From Cylindrodendrum hubeiense (Eukaryota > Ascomycota > Sordariomycetes > Hypocreales > Nectriaceae), in contig JAANBB010000110.1 of the NCBI GenBank assembly GCA_014621425.1, forward strand, positions 39,078 to 103,077: a DNA stretch of 64,000 nucleotides, written 5' to 3'. The position numbers were made by a program, and so were the translations under genes. Numbering within the stretch: the first letter of the stretch is position 1; every line of letters starts with the position of its first letter. The notes beneath the pieces were generated by a model. The model did no database searches. It worked only from the letters and a program-made list of their open reading frames with translations, and had not been told where the DNA came from. Below are positions 10,564 to 20,714 of the stretch, piece by piece.

Positions 10564-11814
10564 ATGCCTGGGACTCTCGACCCCTCCGCGCCCCTGTCTG
10601 TCGCCATTGTAGGCTCTGGCTTGGGTGGTCTCTCTGCAGCCATCTCTCTCCGCCGCGCCGGCCACAACGTGACTCTATATGAGCGCTACGACTTCGGCGG
10701 CGAAGTTGGTGCGTCTTTGTCTGTTGCCTCCAATGGCTCGCGCTTTCTGGAGGAGTGGGATATTGACATTCCTGCTGCGAAGCCTGTCATCCTGAAGAAT
10801 TTGATCCGTCACGACTGGAAGACCGGCGAGGTGTTCGGGACATACCCGCTGGGAGACTACCGCGCCCGCTTCGGCACCGACTACAACAACTTCCATCGAA
10901 TTGACCTGCACAACCACCTTAAACAAGTCGCCATGTCGGAAAGCGGCAAAGGAAAACCCGCGGAGCTGAAGACGTGGCACAAAGCTGTGGCCGTGGAGTT
11001 CGAGACGGGTCACATCAAGTTTGAGAATGGCAATGAAGCGACGCATGACCTCATCATCTGCGCCGACGGTATCCGGAGCGTGATGCGTGAGCAGCTGGGT
11101 GTGATACCGCAGTTTGTCTCCAGCACATCGTGCTGCTATCGCTGCATCATTCACGCCGACAAACTCCGCGAGCTTGGTCTTGAGGAATTCATGGACAACG
11201 AAGCCATTGAGTTCTGGGGCGGCTTTGGGATCAACAAGATCGTTCTCTCGCCATGCAGCGACAACAATGTCGTGTCATGCTATTGCTTTTACCCAGCCTC
11301 AAAGAACGACGTGAAAGAAGACGGGTGGAACATTGCGACTACGGGAGAGAATCTGGTAGCCACGTTTCCTGACCTCGACGAAAAGCTCAAGACGCTCTTT
11401 CTCAACGCCGACGACATCAAGATGTGGCGGCTGTACAACCACGAGCCGTACCCGTACTGGGTGACGGGCCGGTGCGCTCTTCTGGGAGACGCCGCCCACC
11501 CCATGATGCCCGATCAGAGCCAAGGCGCGTGCATGGCGATTGAGGATGCCGGAGCATTGGGCATCATCTTCTCGGAGAAGTACAGCGACCTGGACATCGA
11601 GCAGCGCCTGAAGCTGTATGAGATGGAGCGTAAGCCGCGGGCAACGAGGCTTCAGGAGTCGAGCAAGCGCGCAAGAGAGGATCTCGATGAGCGGATTGGG
11701 TGGTCAAGCAAGAAAGACCGACCGGGGAAGTTGACGATTGAGGAGGTGTGCGGGTATGACATGCATGCACACATAGCGGAGTTGGTGGGTGACCTCAAGG
11801 GACAGAGGCTTTGA
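10564..11814 (+). CDS. FAD-dependent monooxygenase (salicylate hydroxylase-like)
   Basis: A single exon of 416 aa. The FAD-binding motif VAIVGSGLGGLSAAISLRRA is near residues 13-32, DLIICADGIRS near 163-173, and the second FAD motif LLGDAAHPMMPDQSQGA near 304-320. These three define class A flavoprotein hydroxylases of the PHBH/salicylate hydroxylase family, which use NAD(P)H and O2 to hydroxylate aromatic or related substrates. There is no signal peptide or membrane segment, so it is likely cytosolic. It converges on the Zn2Cys6 regulator (136 bp between stops) and diverges from the Dal5-type transporter. The motifs are complete and activity is expected; the substrate is not known. Confidence 0.9.
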   Translation: MPGTLDPSAPLSVAIVGSGLGGLSAAISLRRAGHNVTLYERYDFGGEVGASLSVASNGSRFLEEWDIDIPAAKPVILKNLIRHDWKTGEVFGTYPLGDYRARFGTDYNNFHRIDLHNHLKQVAMSESGKGKPAELKTWHKAVAVEFETGHIKFENGNEATHDLIICADGIRSVMREQLGVIPQFVSSTSCCYRCIIHADKLRELGLEEFMDNEAIEFWGGFGINKIVLSPCSDNNVVSCYCFYPASKNDVKEDGWNIATTGENLVATFPDLDEKLKTLFLNADDIKMWRLYNHEPYPYWVTGRCALLGDAAHPMMPDQSQGACMAIEDAGALGIIFSEKYSDLDIEQRLKLYEMERKPRATRLQESSKRAREDLDERIGWSSKKDRPGKLTIEEVCGYDMHAHIAELVGDLKGQRL

Positions 11815-11950
11815 TGGAGAATAAAACAAGGCCCTGGCCATTCTCGAGTGTGTAAATAGTCCATCTGTCGTAGTAGTACAGAAATTACAAACCCCAGTAC
11901 CCATTATCATCTCCGGAGTTTGTGCAATGCATTGTTGTACATCTCCTGTA

Positions 11951-13807
11951 TCAAAACACGACCAATCCGTTCATCTCTTCGTGTCTGAGCCTCGCCCAGT
12001 TAATTATCGCCCCGGTCCCTTCCATTTTATCCCTCCGGTCCCATACCCTCTCAACAAGCTCTCGCGAGTGGTAAATATACCCAAATCCGTAGGTCCGCTC
12101 CATGACCATCAGCCTGTCCTGGATGATGACCCGATGCTCAAGCTGGTCGCACGCACCGCCCGCCATGACGAGCGGGAAGAGGAGACACCCTTCCAGCGCG
12201 CTGCCGTAGCGGATTTTCTGGACCGAGGCGAGGATGCCTTCCACCGCTTGAGAGACCTTCGGGTCGGTGAGCGTGTATCCGTCGGTGATCTGATGCAATC
12301 GGAGTCGTAGGGCCCACTCGTATGCGGTCGTCGCGTAGAGGACGTCGTCGTTCGATGGGAACCGGGTGGACACGGCGCGGGACAGCCCGCCGTACTCAAA
12401 GCTCCAGCGGTCGATTTGTTCCTCCACTATCGAAGCCTCCAGGCGGAACTCCGCTTCTGAGCGGCTATCGACCCGCATCCTTCGCTTGTTTGCCAGGCTG
12501 TTGACTCGGTCAACCAGGTGGAATAGCTCCTTGGGTATGCCGTACACGGCAGTATCTTCGTCGTCGGGTGTGGCAGCCAACCGATCCAGCGTGGCTCCGT
12601 CGCCGTCCTCCTCCTCAATGAGAGGCGGCATACACGTACTGGTTGTTGTCGCACTGTCGAGGAATCGAGAAAGCCGGACTAGGAATTTGTAGTTTCCGGT
12701 GAGGGCATCGCCGTGTTCGGATATCAGAGTGCCGAGAAGACGCTTGGCACCCTTGAGGTGGAGCTTCCATCCCGTCGACTTGCCGTCAAACAGCTCCGTC
12801 ATGCACAACAAGAGGGAAGACACGAGGGCGATATCCGCCGACGCTTTGTTTACATGGGGTAGGAGACCGGCTAGCGACTGTGTCGCCTTGCTCTGGTGGA
12901 GGAGCCCTCGGCTTCCCATCCGGGGTTGGAGTTTGTGCCAGTGCTTGGCGCTCAGCGCCAGTACACAGTGAAGTACCAAATCGTTGGACATGGCCATAGG
13001 GAGGAGGTAGGCTGTATATGGGTTCGCACTCATGTCGGCCCGTCTCGAGAGAATTGATGCGACAATCGTTGAGTAGTGGTTCAGTAAGGCCTTGTCGTCT
13101 GGGGAGGTTAGGTCAGGCGTCAGACTTGGGACGTACAGACTCAGCGATTCAGACACGAGGCTGTCGGAAGGGCTCGCAGAGAGCGCAGGCGTGTCTGAAA
13201 TCAGTTCCATCCATCCAGGACTTGCTGGGAAATCCCAAGAGATGTCGTCTAGGGCGGCTCTGAAAGGCATCTCTGAACCGTTCATGGGGAAACCCGTCTG
13301 CATCTGGCTGCCCGCGCCCGACATCTCGCGTTCGCCACTCGACCCAAACAACGCACTCATTTCAGCCGAACTTGGCATGTTGTGAGATCCGTACGAACCC
13401 ATTGCAGCCTCCATTCCCAGCGCCGCCCACATGTCCATCCCAGGGCTCGTGCTCCTTCTCCTCCTCGTTCTTTGCTCTCGTTCGGGCGGCCACGAGCAAT
13501 CAAGGCACAGCCGTCCGCAGTCGCCGCACCGGGGTTTCTTCTCATCGCATTTCTTTTTCCGCTTCTTGCACATTAGGCAGCCTGTCTGGACTCTTCGTAT
13601 GCGTGCCTTGGGTTCATTGAGCGGCATCCAGCCTTCGGCGTTTGGGTCATGAAACATGTTCTGCAAGACCGTACCGGTCGAGTCCTTGGGGCGGCACGGG
13701 AGACTGAGGCGCACACATCGCGAACACGGCGACCTACCGTCGCAAGCTTGTTTGATCTCGGCGCATCGAAGACAGACGTTTGAGCGCGGGCGCTCGGTGG
13801 AGGCCAT
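11951..13807 (-). CDS. transcription factor with two N-terminal Zn2Cys6 clusters and Fungal_trans_2-like domain
   Basis: A single exon of 618 aa. Two complete six-cysteine clusters are seen. The first has Cys 12, 15, 22, 28, 31 and 38 (CLRCAEIKQACDGRSPCSRC). The second has Cys 77, 80, 87, 94, 97 and 104 (CLMCKKRKKKCDEKKPRC), followed by a basic patch REQRTRRRR. The remainder is helical and resembles the fungal-specific factor domain of the PF11951 type, with LLNHYSTIVASIL and LVLHCVLALSAKHW near 240-290. Most fungal regulators carry a single cluster. It sits between the monooxygenase and the esterase and is likely to control neighbouring genes. An acidic stretch (LIEEEDGDGATLD) may act in activation. 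Confidence 0.88.
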   Translation of the reverse strand: MASTERPRSNVCLRCAEIKQACDGRSPCSRCVRLSLPCRPKDSTGTVLQNMFHDPNAEGWMPLNEPKARIRRVQTGCLMCKKRKKKCDEKKPRCGDCGRLCLDCSWPPEREQRTRRRRSTSPGMDMWAALGMEAAMGSYGSHNMPSSAEMSALFGSSGEREMSGAGSQMQTGFPMNGSEMPFRAALDDISWDFPASPGWMELISDTPALSASPSDSLVSESLSLYVPSLTPDLTSPDDKALLNHYSTIVASILSRRADMSANPYTAYLLPMAMSNDLVLHCVLALSAKHWHKLQPRMGSRGLLHQSKATQSLAGLLPHVNKASADIALVSSLLLCMTELFDGKSTGWKLHLKGAKRLLGTLISEHGDALTGNYKFLVRLSRFLDSATTTSTCMPPLIEEEDGDGATLDRLAATPDDEDTAVYGIPKELFHLVDRVNSLANKRRMRVDSRSEAEFRLEASIVEEQIDRWSFEYGGLSRAVSTRFPSNDDVLYATTAYEWALRLRLHQITDGYTLTDPKVSQAVEGILASVQKIRYGSALEGCLLFPLVMAGGACDQLEHRVIIQDRLMVMERTYGFGYIYHSRELVERVWDRRDKMEGTGAIINWARLRHEEMNGLVVF

Positions 13808-14293
13808 TCTCGATCCGTGTCTCGCCGGGTCCTACGCTGCTCCGGGATCCTCTTCGGTTTGGTCTTGATCGTCACGTTGCGGGTCAATTCGGACGGTCAG
13901 GTGTGATGGTATAGTACAATTGACGGTGATTACAGGATGAAAAACATTCCCAGGGAATTGGGCGAGCCCATGAACGTTAGGGTGATGATAAAGCTCCCGG
14001 GTTGAGCATGAGTTATCAGTAAAAGTGCGGAGCCAAATCGGCGGGCGCAGGCTTCCTTATCTACTTCGAACTAACCCACGACTCTAACCCCTCCCGATCC
14101 CGGGGACTTGGCCCAGCTTGGATGACGAAGCTGCCATGGATGTACAGGGTGACTGCTTTTCTCATGGTTTATCTCCGTCTCCGAGCTCAATTGCCGCCGT
14201 CTGTCTACTCCGACACTTTGTTTCCATCTTGTTTGACACATTTACGACGATCAATGGCAATTAATTTCGTGTCTATTTGTTTCAATTGCAGAC
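13808..14293. other. regulator promoter region, no gene seen
   Basis: This is 0.5 kb between the regulator start and the esterase stop. The short ORF at about 14122-14343 has no recognisable domain. Confidence 0.4.
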
Positions 14294-15337
14294 TTATTTA
14301 TCATGTAAAACCACCCGAATCTCTCTTGCCATCTGATCGATAAACTCGCTCGCCTGCCACAGATCCTTATCCATGTGCATAAACGGGTGTGGCACGCCTG
14401 GGAATCGCTTCATCGTCACCTCGCCCCCATTCTCAATCAACTTCCTTCCGTACGCCTCACCCTCGTCCCTCAGAGGATCTGCGCCCGCCGTGTAGATGAT
14501 GGTCTTGGGGAGGCCATCGAACCTGTCCGCTTTGAACAGGTTGCCGTAGAATTCGGGAACTTGCTTCCGTCCCTCGGCAATCTCCTCGGCCGTCGACCCA
14601 AGAGAACTCCACTTTAGCTTATCAAACCAGGCCAGTCTCCCCCAATTGAGCGTCGGCGCATGCTCGTTCTCCTGCATCGACGGGAAAGGCGAATCGGCCG
14701 CACTCGAATATTGGCTGAGATCGTCAATCACCGGAGTTCCGACCGCGATGAGCTTGAGTGGGATGCCAGCATCGCGCGCCATGTGCCCCAGCGCAAGACC
14801 AATGAATCCACCGGCGGAGACGCCGCCTACCGAGATGCTTCCCGGGATGATGTTGAACTCCTGTGCGCCCTTCTCGTAGATGTATTTCAGTGCTGCGAAA
14901 CTGTCCGTCACTCCGCAAGGGAACGCATTCTCCGGCACGAGACGATAGTCAACATCAATCACCACGACACCAGCCTTGCTGCAAATGTGTTTGCAGATAT
15001 GGCTCTCGGTATCTAAATCACCAAGGCCCCAGCCGCCGCCGTGGTAATCGATATGCACAGGCCAGGGACCGGGACCCTCCGGCTCGTAGACGCGCACTTT
15101 GAGGGTGATGCCCTCGTGGGTGGTGATCTCAGTGTCGAACATCTTCGCAACATCTGGCGCCGGGCCGGTGCCGTAGGAGTAGAGGACAGAGTATTTCGTT
15201 CTAAGGATAGAGAGGTCAATTGGGCGGAGTGGCGTGCTGGCGACATTGTCGTTGTACAGCTTCTCGAAAACGGGGTCCAGCTTTCCGACCATTGACGGGT
15301 GGATGGGCTGGAGAGCTTCGTGTTTTTGGTCCGACAT
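14294..15337 (-). CDS. alpha/beta-hydrolase, hormone-sensitive-lipase type esterase
   Basis: A single exon, 347 aa from the start MSDQKHEALQ; the frame is open upstream but the extension is basic and unlike the family. The oxyanion motif HGGGW is at 99-103 and the nucleophile elbow GVSAGG places Ser at 174. The catalytic acid is likely in ADPLRDEG, and the His in PHPF near the C-terminus. This is the HSL (bacterial family IV) group, PF07859, which hydrolyses short acyl esters and sometimes lactones or carbamates. There is no signal peptide, so it is intracellular. It is divergent from the second FAD monooxygenase over 0.77 kb, so the pair may act on one substrate (oxidation then hydrolysis, as in lactone or ester routes). 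Confidence 0.9.
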   Translation of the reverse strand: MSDQKHEALQPIHPSMVGKLDPVFEKLYNDNVASTPLRPIDLSILRTKYSVLYSYGTGPAPDVAKMFDTEITTHEGITLKVRVYEPEGPGPWPVHIDYHGGGWGLGDLDTESHICKHICSKAGVVVIDVDYRLVPENAFPCGVTDSFAALKYIYEKGAQEFNIIPGSISVGGVSAGGFIGLALGHMARDAGIPLKLIAVGTPVIDDLSQYSSAADSPFPSMQENEHAPTLNWGRLAWFDKLKWSSLGSTAEEIAEGRKQVPEFYGNLFKADRFDGLPKTIIYTAGADPLRDEGEAYGRKLIENGGEVTMKRFPGVPHPFMHMDKDLWQASEFIDQMAREIRVVLHDK

Positions 15338-16106
15338 GATGAGAAGGAGCTCTGCTGCGATGCTGGATTTCCTAGATCTCGAAGCAAGGATAATATTCGT
15401 TCGCGATTTTGTAATGCGACCTTTCTTGTCGGGATGAAGACGAATTGAACCCGGGAATGTGATGCCGTTCAAGGTGGGAGGAAGTCAAGGCAAAGGACGA
15501 GAGAAGTTATTATCTCTGCTTCGAGCTTCCGCTATCGATACCCTTGATGCACTCCGCAGTACGCTAGTTGCCGGTTCCAAACGCCCTTCTTCGTCAATCG
15601 GCCGCGGCTTGACACCCTCTCGGAGCGGGCGGATCTGTCACGATCTGCGAGCGGCGATCCGACGGCTGCATACAACCAACCGATGGGCGCACCGTCGGCT
15701 GGCGTTGCGCTGGTCCCTTCGATGTGGGTGAGGGACCCGCTGAGGAGCCCGCCGGCCCCATGCAATCCGACGTATCTGCTATCAAGATAGAGATAGGACC
15801 GACCATCGATAACAGGCGCAGGAAATGGAGGGTCAACGTCGCAGTTCACCAAGGCGGGGTTGGCCGTCGCGTCCAGGGGAGGGAGCAAGCTACAGAAAGC
15901 TTACCGATGCGGGAGCTATAGAAAGATGAGGGGTGAACTTGGATGTAACCGAGGGGTCGTTCTTCAGACAAGCCCGTGAGACAACGCTTCACCACAAGAC
16001 AACATACCTATTTCTTAGTAACCATCACTTGGTCAATTGATTGACCAGGAGAAGAATCTACATCACATCGCCTTGTGAATCTACGGGCTTTACAGCCGAA
16101 ACCATC
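15338..16106. other. divergent promoter region between esterase and second FAD monooxygenase
   Basis: No gene is supported. A 118-codon minus-strand ORF at 15532-15888 has no recognisable domain and lies where both promoters should be. Confidence 0.45.
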
Positions 16107-17400
16107 ATGCCGACCAAGCCCGTCCTCATCATCGGTGCTGGAGTCGTGGGCTTGACTCTCGCTCACGGTCTCATGAAGGTACCCTACCCAGGACATGCTT
16201 CTATCTGATCCAAACAATAAAGCCGCTACCCGCTTTTGTTGAATTGATGCTCACATGTTAAAGGCTGGCATCCCCTTCGAGATTTACGAGCGCGACGAGC
16301 ATATTACTGCCCGCGGCCAGGGCTGGGCCATCACTCTCCACTGGGTTCTGCCCTTCCTCAAGAAGCTCTTATCACAAGACACCCTACAAGGCGTTGATTC
16401 TGTACAGGTGGATCCTGATGTCGGCCTTCACGGCGACGGAAACTTCATCTTTATCAACCTGGAGACGCTCGAGCCGAAGTTCCGCATCCCACCCAACGAG
16501 CGGCGGCGGGTCAACCGCGAGAAGTTGAGAAACGTCCTCCTGCAGGAGGTGAGTGGTCGAGTGCACTGGGGCAAGCGCCTTACGGCAGTCGAGGAGAACG
16601 ACGACGGCGTCGTCGCCGTGTTCGAGGATGGCACGAGAGCAGAGGGCGCTGTCCTCGTTGGTGCAGAAGGAAGCAACTCGCGGACCCGAAAATTCCTCGC
16701 CCCCGAGACATACCGCAACACACAATTACCCGTGCGATTCATCGGGTCTGCTGTGGATTTCACACCCGAGGAGGTCAAACCGTTGAGACAAGTCGACCCC
16801 CTGCTGTTCCAAGGGTGTCATCCTGTGAGCGGTAATTTTCTCTGGGTCAGCATGCTAGAAACACCGGCGGTCAACGGCACCAAAGACACCGATCACGAAC
16901 GATATCGCGTGCAGATCAACATATCTTGGCCGGTTAAGACACCCCACGATGAGGTGAAACCCGCCAGTGAAGATCGATTGACGGATATGAAGCGGCGTGC
17001 GGAAGAGTTCCACCCCGTGTTGCGCAATGCCGTTCATGCGATTCCAGAAGGCTCAGAGATCCTGGAAATTGTGTTGCAAGACTGGCCTTGTCTCGATTGG
17101 GACAACCACGGTGGGAGAATAACCCTCATGGGTGATGCAGCTCACGCCATGACCATGTACCGAGGCGAAGCTGCGAACCACGGGATCCTTGATGCATATA
17201 GGCTATGGGAGACGCTTGATGGGATATACAACAAGGGGGGCGACCTTAAAGCAGGAATCGATGGGTATGAGGCCGAGCTGAGAGAGAGGACCAGCACGGC
17301 GGTGCTGCTGAGCCGGCAAGCGTGTCTAGATGCGCATGACTGGGCTGGTCTGAATGAGAATTCTGCAGTGTTGAAGCGACGAGCAATTCGCGGTGCTTGA
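16107..17400 (+). CDS. FAD-dependent monooxygenase, two exons
   Basis: Exons 16107-16178 and 16264-17400 give 402 aa; the intron starts GTACCC and ends AAAG. Splicing is needed to complete the dinucleotide fold VLIIGAGVVGLTLAHGLMK + AGIPFEIYERDE. The later motifs are VLVGAEGSNSRTRKFL (DG-like) and ITLMGDAAHAMTMYRGEA (GD motif). This is a class A flavoprotein monooxygenase, related to but clearly different from the one at 10564-11814. It is likely cytosolic. The GD motif reads MTMYRGEAANHG rather than the usual PxxGQGxN, so the substrate pocket may be unusual. It is divergent from the esterase. Confidence 0.88.
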
Positions 17401-18863
17401 AATTGCAAAGACCAGCGATAGGGAATACCACGGATTAAAATACCCCCCTTGCATGTTTTCTAGATGAGCTCTGTCAGATGGTCTCACATCAGCGACCGTG
17501 TCTGAATGATGTCACAATCGAGGCCAAGACATGTCGTCCGTTTCTTGCAGGAAAGGAGGGGTTCGTTCTCTCTCGTGACTGCATCGTTCGTCTGGTATAT
17601 GCGGAGCGCCGGCTTGGGCAGTTGGTTCGTGTTGAATACGGACCGGGTTCCCCTCAATCGCAGACGTCACTTGAAGCCGGTGCGGGAACCACCAGTTGCC
17701 GGGTAACATCTCTAGACGAGGGATGAGGCTTAGTCAACACTATACGGAGCCTTTGTTATTCCCCGTCGGCCGCTAATGTGGGGAGGATTGGGCTCAGGGT
17801 CTGGAGTTGGCGCCGCTTCAAAACCTGACTCGGTGCCTGGGTCTGGCCCAGGCCTTTGAGTCAATTCCACAGCGAGAGTCCTGTACTAAGCGCGGGAGGT
17901 ATGCACAGCTGATTGAACGAACTAAAGTCAATATTAACTAATGTGACGACGGTGCAGTAGCCGGCCCAGGACCTATTCCGTAGGGCTGCCGTTGGACCGC
18001 CCAATATTGTCTCAGCACTACGTAGTAAGTACTTTGGCTGTGTGTGGCTGTGGCTGTCATTTAACTAGATTCGGAAGCTCGGCCTTTAAAACTGGCGTCA
18101 CCGCATCCTGGGCGTCCTGGGCGCTCTGGGCATGGATGAGATCATCCCCTAATACGCCGGTTCTACGGGCTACGGAGCGATCAAACAAGTGCCCTGGTGG
18201 CCAAGCGTGTGGGCTGAAGGCTCGCTGACTGGACTGGAGCTCTACCGCCTATCACCGCCCGTCGCGCGCAGGATATTATGGGCCGCCCAGTCTTACTTAG
18301 TCCATGAGCTGACATTGCGAGGGGCCCGTTAAGCGGTTTGCGGTTAGGAAGCTAGACGGGATGAGCCCGGAGTAAGACGGATCTTGGCTTCTTTGGGAAC
18401 GTCCTGGGGTCTTATTCGAGAATACGAACCAGGGGGGCGCGCTAACGGAACACGAGCCCGTAATAATCTCAAGTGATTCATTAAAAGAAGGCTGAGTCCC
18501 GTTCAGCCTTAACTCGACGAGCAGAGAAGGTCTTCGTGTTCGGTGTTCCGTGCTCTCTCTCGCGTCACGCAATAGGGGAAAGCCTGAGACGGCCTTGTTT
18601 CGTACCGCTGTCTGCTCCAGAGCCCGATGAGGCAGAATCAGCACTAGCACTCGGCTCCTCTGCGTATCTGCTTTTAGGCACTCTTTCACATAGGCTTGGC
18701 GGTCATTCGCCCTCCCGCCACAGCGCTTGCTAAGGGTCTTGATTCTCCCGCCGCCTCTCCCACACCTGTCGCAACTCTTTCCTTTTCTTGCTCGCATCTG
18801 TTCCAAAAGCACGCGGTGTGCGCACCCTTCCTGTCGTTCCGGTCGTTACAGTCGTTCCCGATC
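17401..18863. other. 1.46-kb intergenic region, no gene seen
   Basis: The stretch holds the 3' flank of the monooxygenase and the endoglucanase promoter. The 171-codon minus-strand ORF at 18297-18812 is basic, lacks domain features and lies in the presumed promoter and 5' UTR of the endoglucanase. A few GGCTGTG repeats occur near 18040-18058. Confidence 0.45.
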
Positions 18864-20437
18864 ATGCATACCAGCGCAAGTCTTTTCGCCGGCCTGGCTC
18901 TCGTTTCCAGCGCCTTGGGCAGAGTGAAATACGTGGTGTGTACATACTTCCAACGGCATCATCCATGCCTTCCGGACGAGCTGACTAACCAACCAATGTG
19001 AAAGGGCGTTGCCATTCCTGGCTTTGACTTTGGATGTGACATTGATGTACGACACTCCCTGTCCCATGCGCTGATCCAGTTGCTGACTTGAGGAATAGGG
19101 CAGCTGTCCAATTAATGACATCGTCAACCCTCCCCTGCCTGAGCTCGGGGGAGGCGATGGCCCAGCACAGATGAAGCATTTCGTCGAGAATGACGGCTTC
19201 AATGTTTTCCGACTTCGTGAGTCTCTCAGTTAACCTCCGCGAGCATCTCTGTCTCTAACTCGACACCAGCTACTTCCTGGCAGTACATCGTCAACAGCGT
19301 GCTCGGCGATCTGGATGAGAACAACTTTGGCTACTACGACAAACTCATGCAGGCATGCCTGGATACAGGCGCCTACTGCATGATTGACTTGCACAATTTT
19401 GCACGATTCGACGACGGCATCATCGGCCAAGGAGGTGCTTCAAATGAAGTCTACGCCGATCTCTGGACCCAGCTCGCCAAGCGGTATGTCAAGGACGACA
19501 GGGTCATCTTCGGCCTCATGAACGAGCCCCACGACCTGGACATCAACCTTTGGGCCGACTCCTGCCAGGCGGCCGTCACGGCCATCCGAAAGGCCGGCGC
19601 TACGAAGCATATGATTCTCCTCCCGGGCACCAACTTCGCCAGTGCCGAGACCTTCGTGTCGTCCGGCAGTGCCGATGCCCTCGGCGCTGTTTCAAACCTC
19701 GACGGCAGCAAGGATGGGCTCTACTTGGATCTTCACAAGTACCTGGATGAGAACAACTCGGGAACCTTTACCGAGTGCACCACGGACAATGTCGAGGGCT
19801 TCACAAACATTGCCACCTGGCTGAGGAAGAACAAGCGCAAGGCCATGATCTCCGAATCAGGAGCATCCATGTCGGAATCAGTGAGTAACCCCATCCATCC
19901 CCGTAGACAAATAAGCCTAACAAATCGCAGTGCATGGAGAAGTTCTGTACCCAGAACAAGTTCATCGCCGACAACGACGACGTCTTCGAGGGCTTCGTTG
20001 CTTGGGGAGCTGGCAGCTTCGGCTTCGACTACGTCCTGACCCTCACGCCTTCGGGCTCGCCTGGCGATTACACCGACAACAAGCTGCTGAAGCAGTGTGT
20101 TATCGCTCCCTTCCTCGAGGATGCGTCTGAGGAGACTTCGACTTCGACCTCGGCTACCAAGACTAAGACCAAGACGAAGACCAAGACCGAGGCCTCGAGT
20201 TCTCACTCCGAGACTGAGGAGGCGACCTCGACCAACACGGCCGAGTCAACCCAGCGGGTATTCAAGGAGGAGACCACTACGGCCTCGGCGCCAACCGCAA
20301 CCGCGACTGAGCCCCCGACGAGTAACGCTGCCACTTCAGACGACGATTCAGCAGGTGTTCGGAGCAGCGAGGCTGTCGCCGGAAGCCTTCTCTTTGCAGC
20401 CATGGCATTACTTCACACTGGCCTGCGCTTTATTTAA
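18864..20437 (+). CDS. GPI-type endo-beta-1,4-glucanase, GH5 subfamily 5
   Basis: Exons are 18864-18935, 19005-19046, 19099-19216, 19270-19880 and 19931-20437, giving 449 aa. A signal peptide (MHTSASLFAGLALVSSALG) leads into GVAIPGFDFGCDIDGSCPIN and a catalytic domain that follows Trichoderma EGII (Cel5A) closely. The acid/base Glu is in FGLMNEPHD and the nucleophile Glu in MISESGA. WGAGSFGFDYVLTLTP closes the barrel. There is no cellulose-binding module. Instead a Ser/Thr/Lys linker (KTKTKTKTKTEA and Thr-rich runs) ends in the hydrophobic tail VAGSLLFAAMALLHTGLRFI, a GPI-attachment signal. The enzyme probably works at the fungal surface, on cellulose, beta-glucan or the fungus's own wall. 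The second intron starts GTACGA, a weaker donor. Confidence 0.9.
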
Positions 20438-20714
20438 TTGAACATCATTTCTAGAAGGTGTACGGAGTATATATAATACACTAATTTACGTAGACGACAT
20501 ATACAATAATATACATGACGCGGAAGGCCAACCGGTCTAACATTGTCTCTTTCTATCTGGTCTGTGAACGGCGTTCAGAATATGTAGCTGGGATTCAGTA
20601 GCTACATTGATGACATCAGCATAGACTATAGCAGCCCCTATTCACGATTTCCTCGTCGTCGCTATCGTTGAAAATAACTGGGAATATTCAAATCTCATTG
20701 TATTGAAGGGAGAG

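Noticed and set aside
15532..15888. 118-codon minus-strand ORF between the esterase and the second monooxygenase
   Set aside because: No recognisable motif; it lies in the shared promoter region.
6060..17400. secondary-metabolite biosynthetic cluster
   Set aside because: Tailoring-type enzymes and a regulator are present, but no polyketide, peptide or terpene synthase is seen in the window, so I prefer a catabolic reading.
18297..18812. 171-codon minus-strand ORF upstream of the endoglucanase
   Set aside because: Odd composition, no domain, and it overlaps the presumed promoter and 5' UTR of the endoglucanase.
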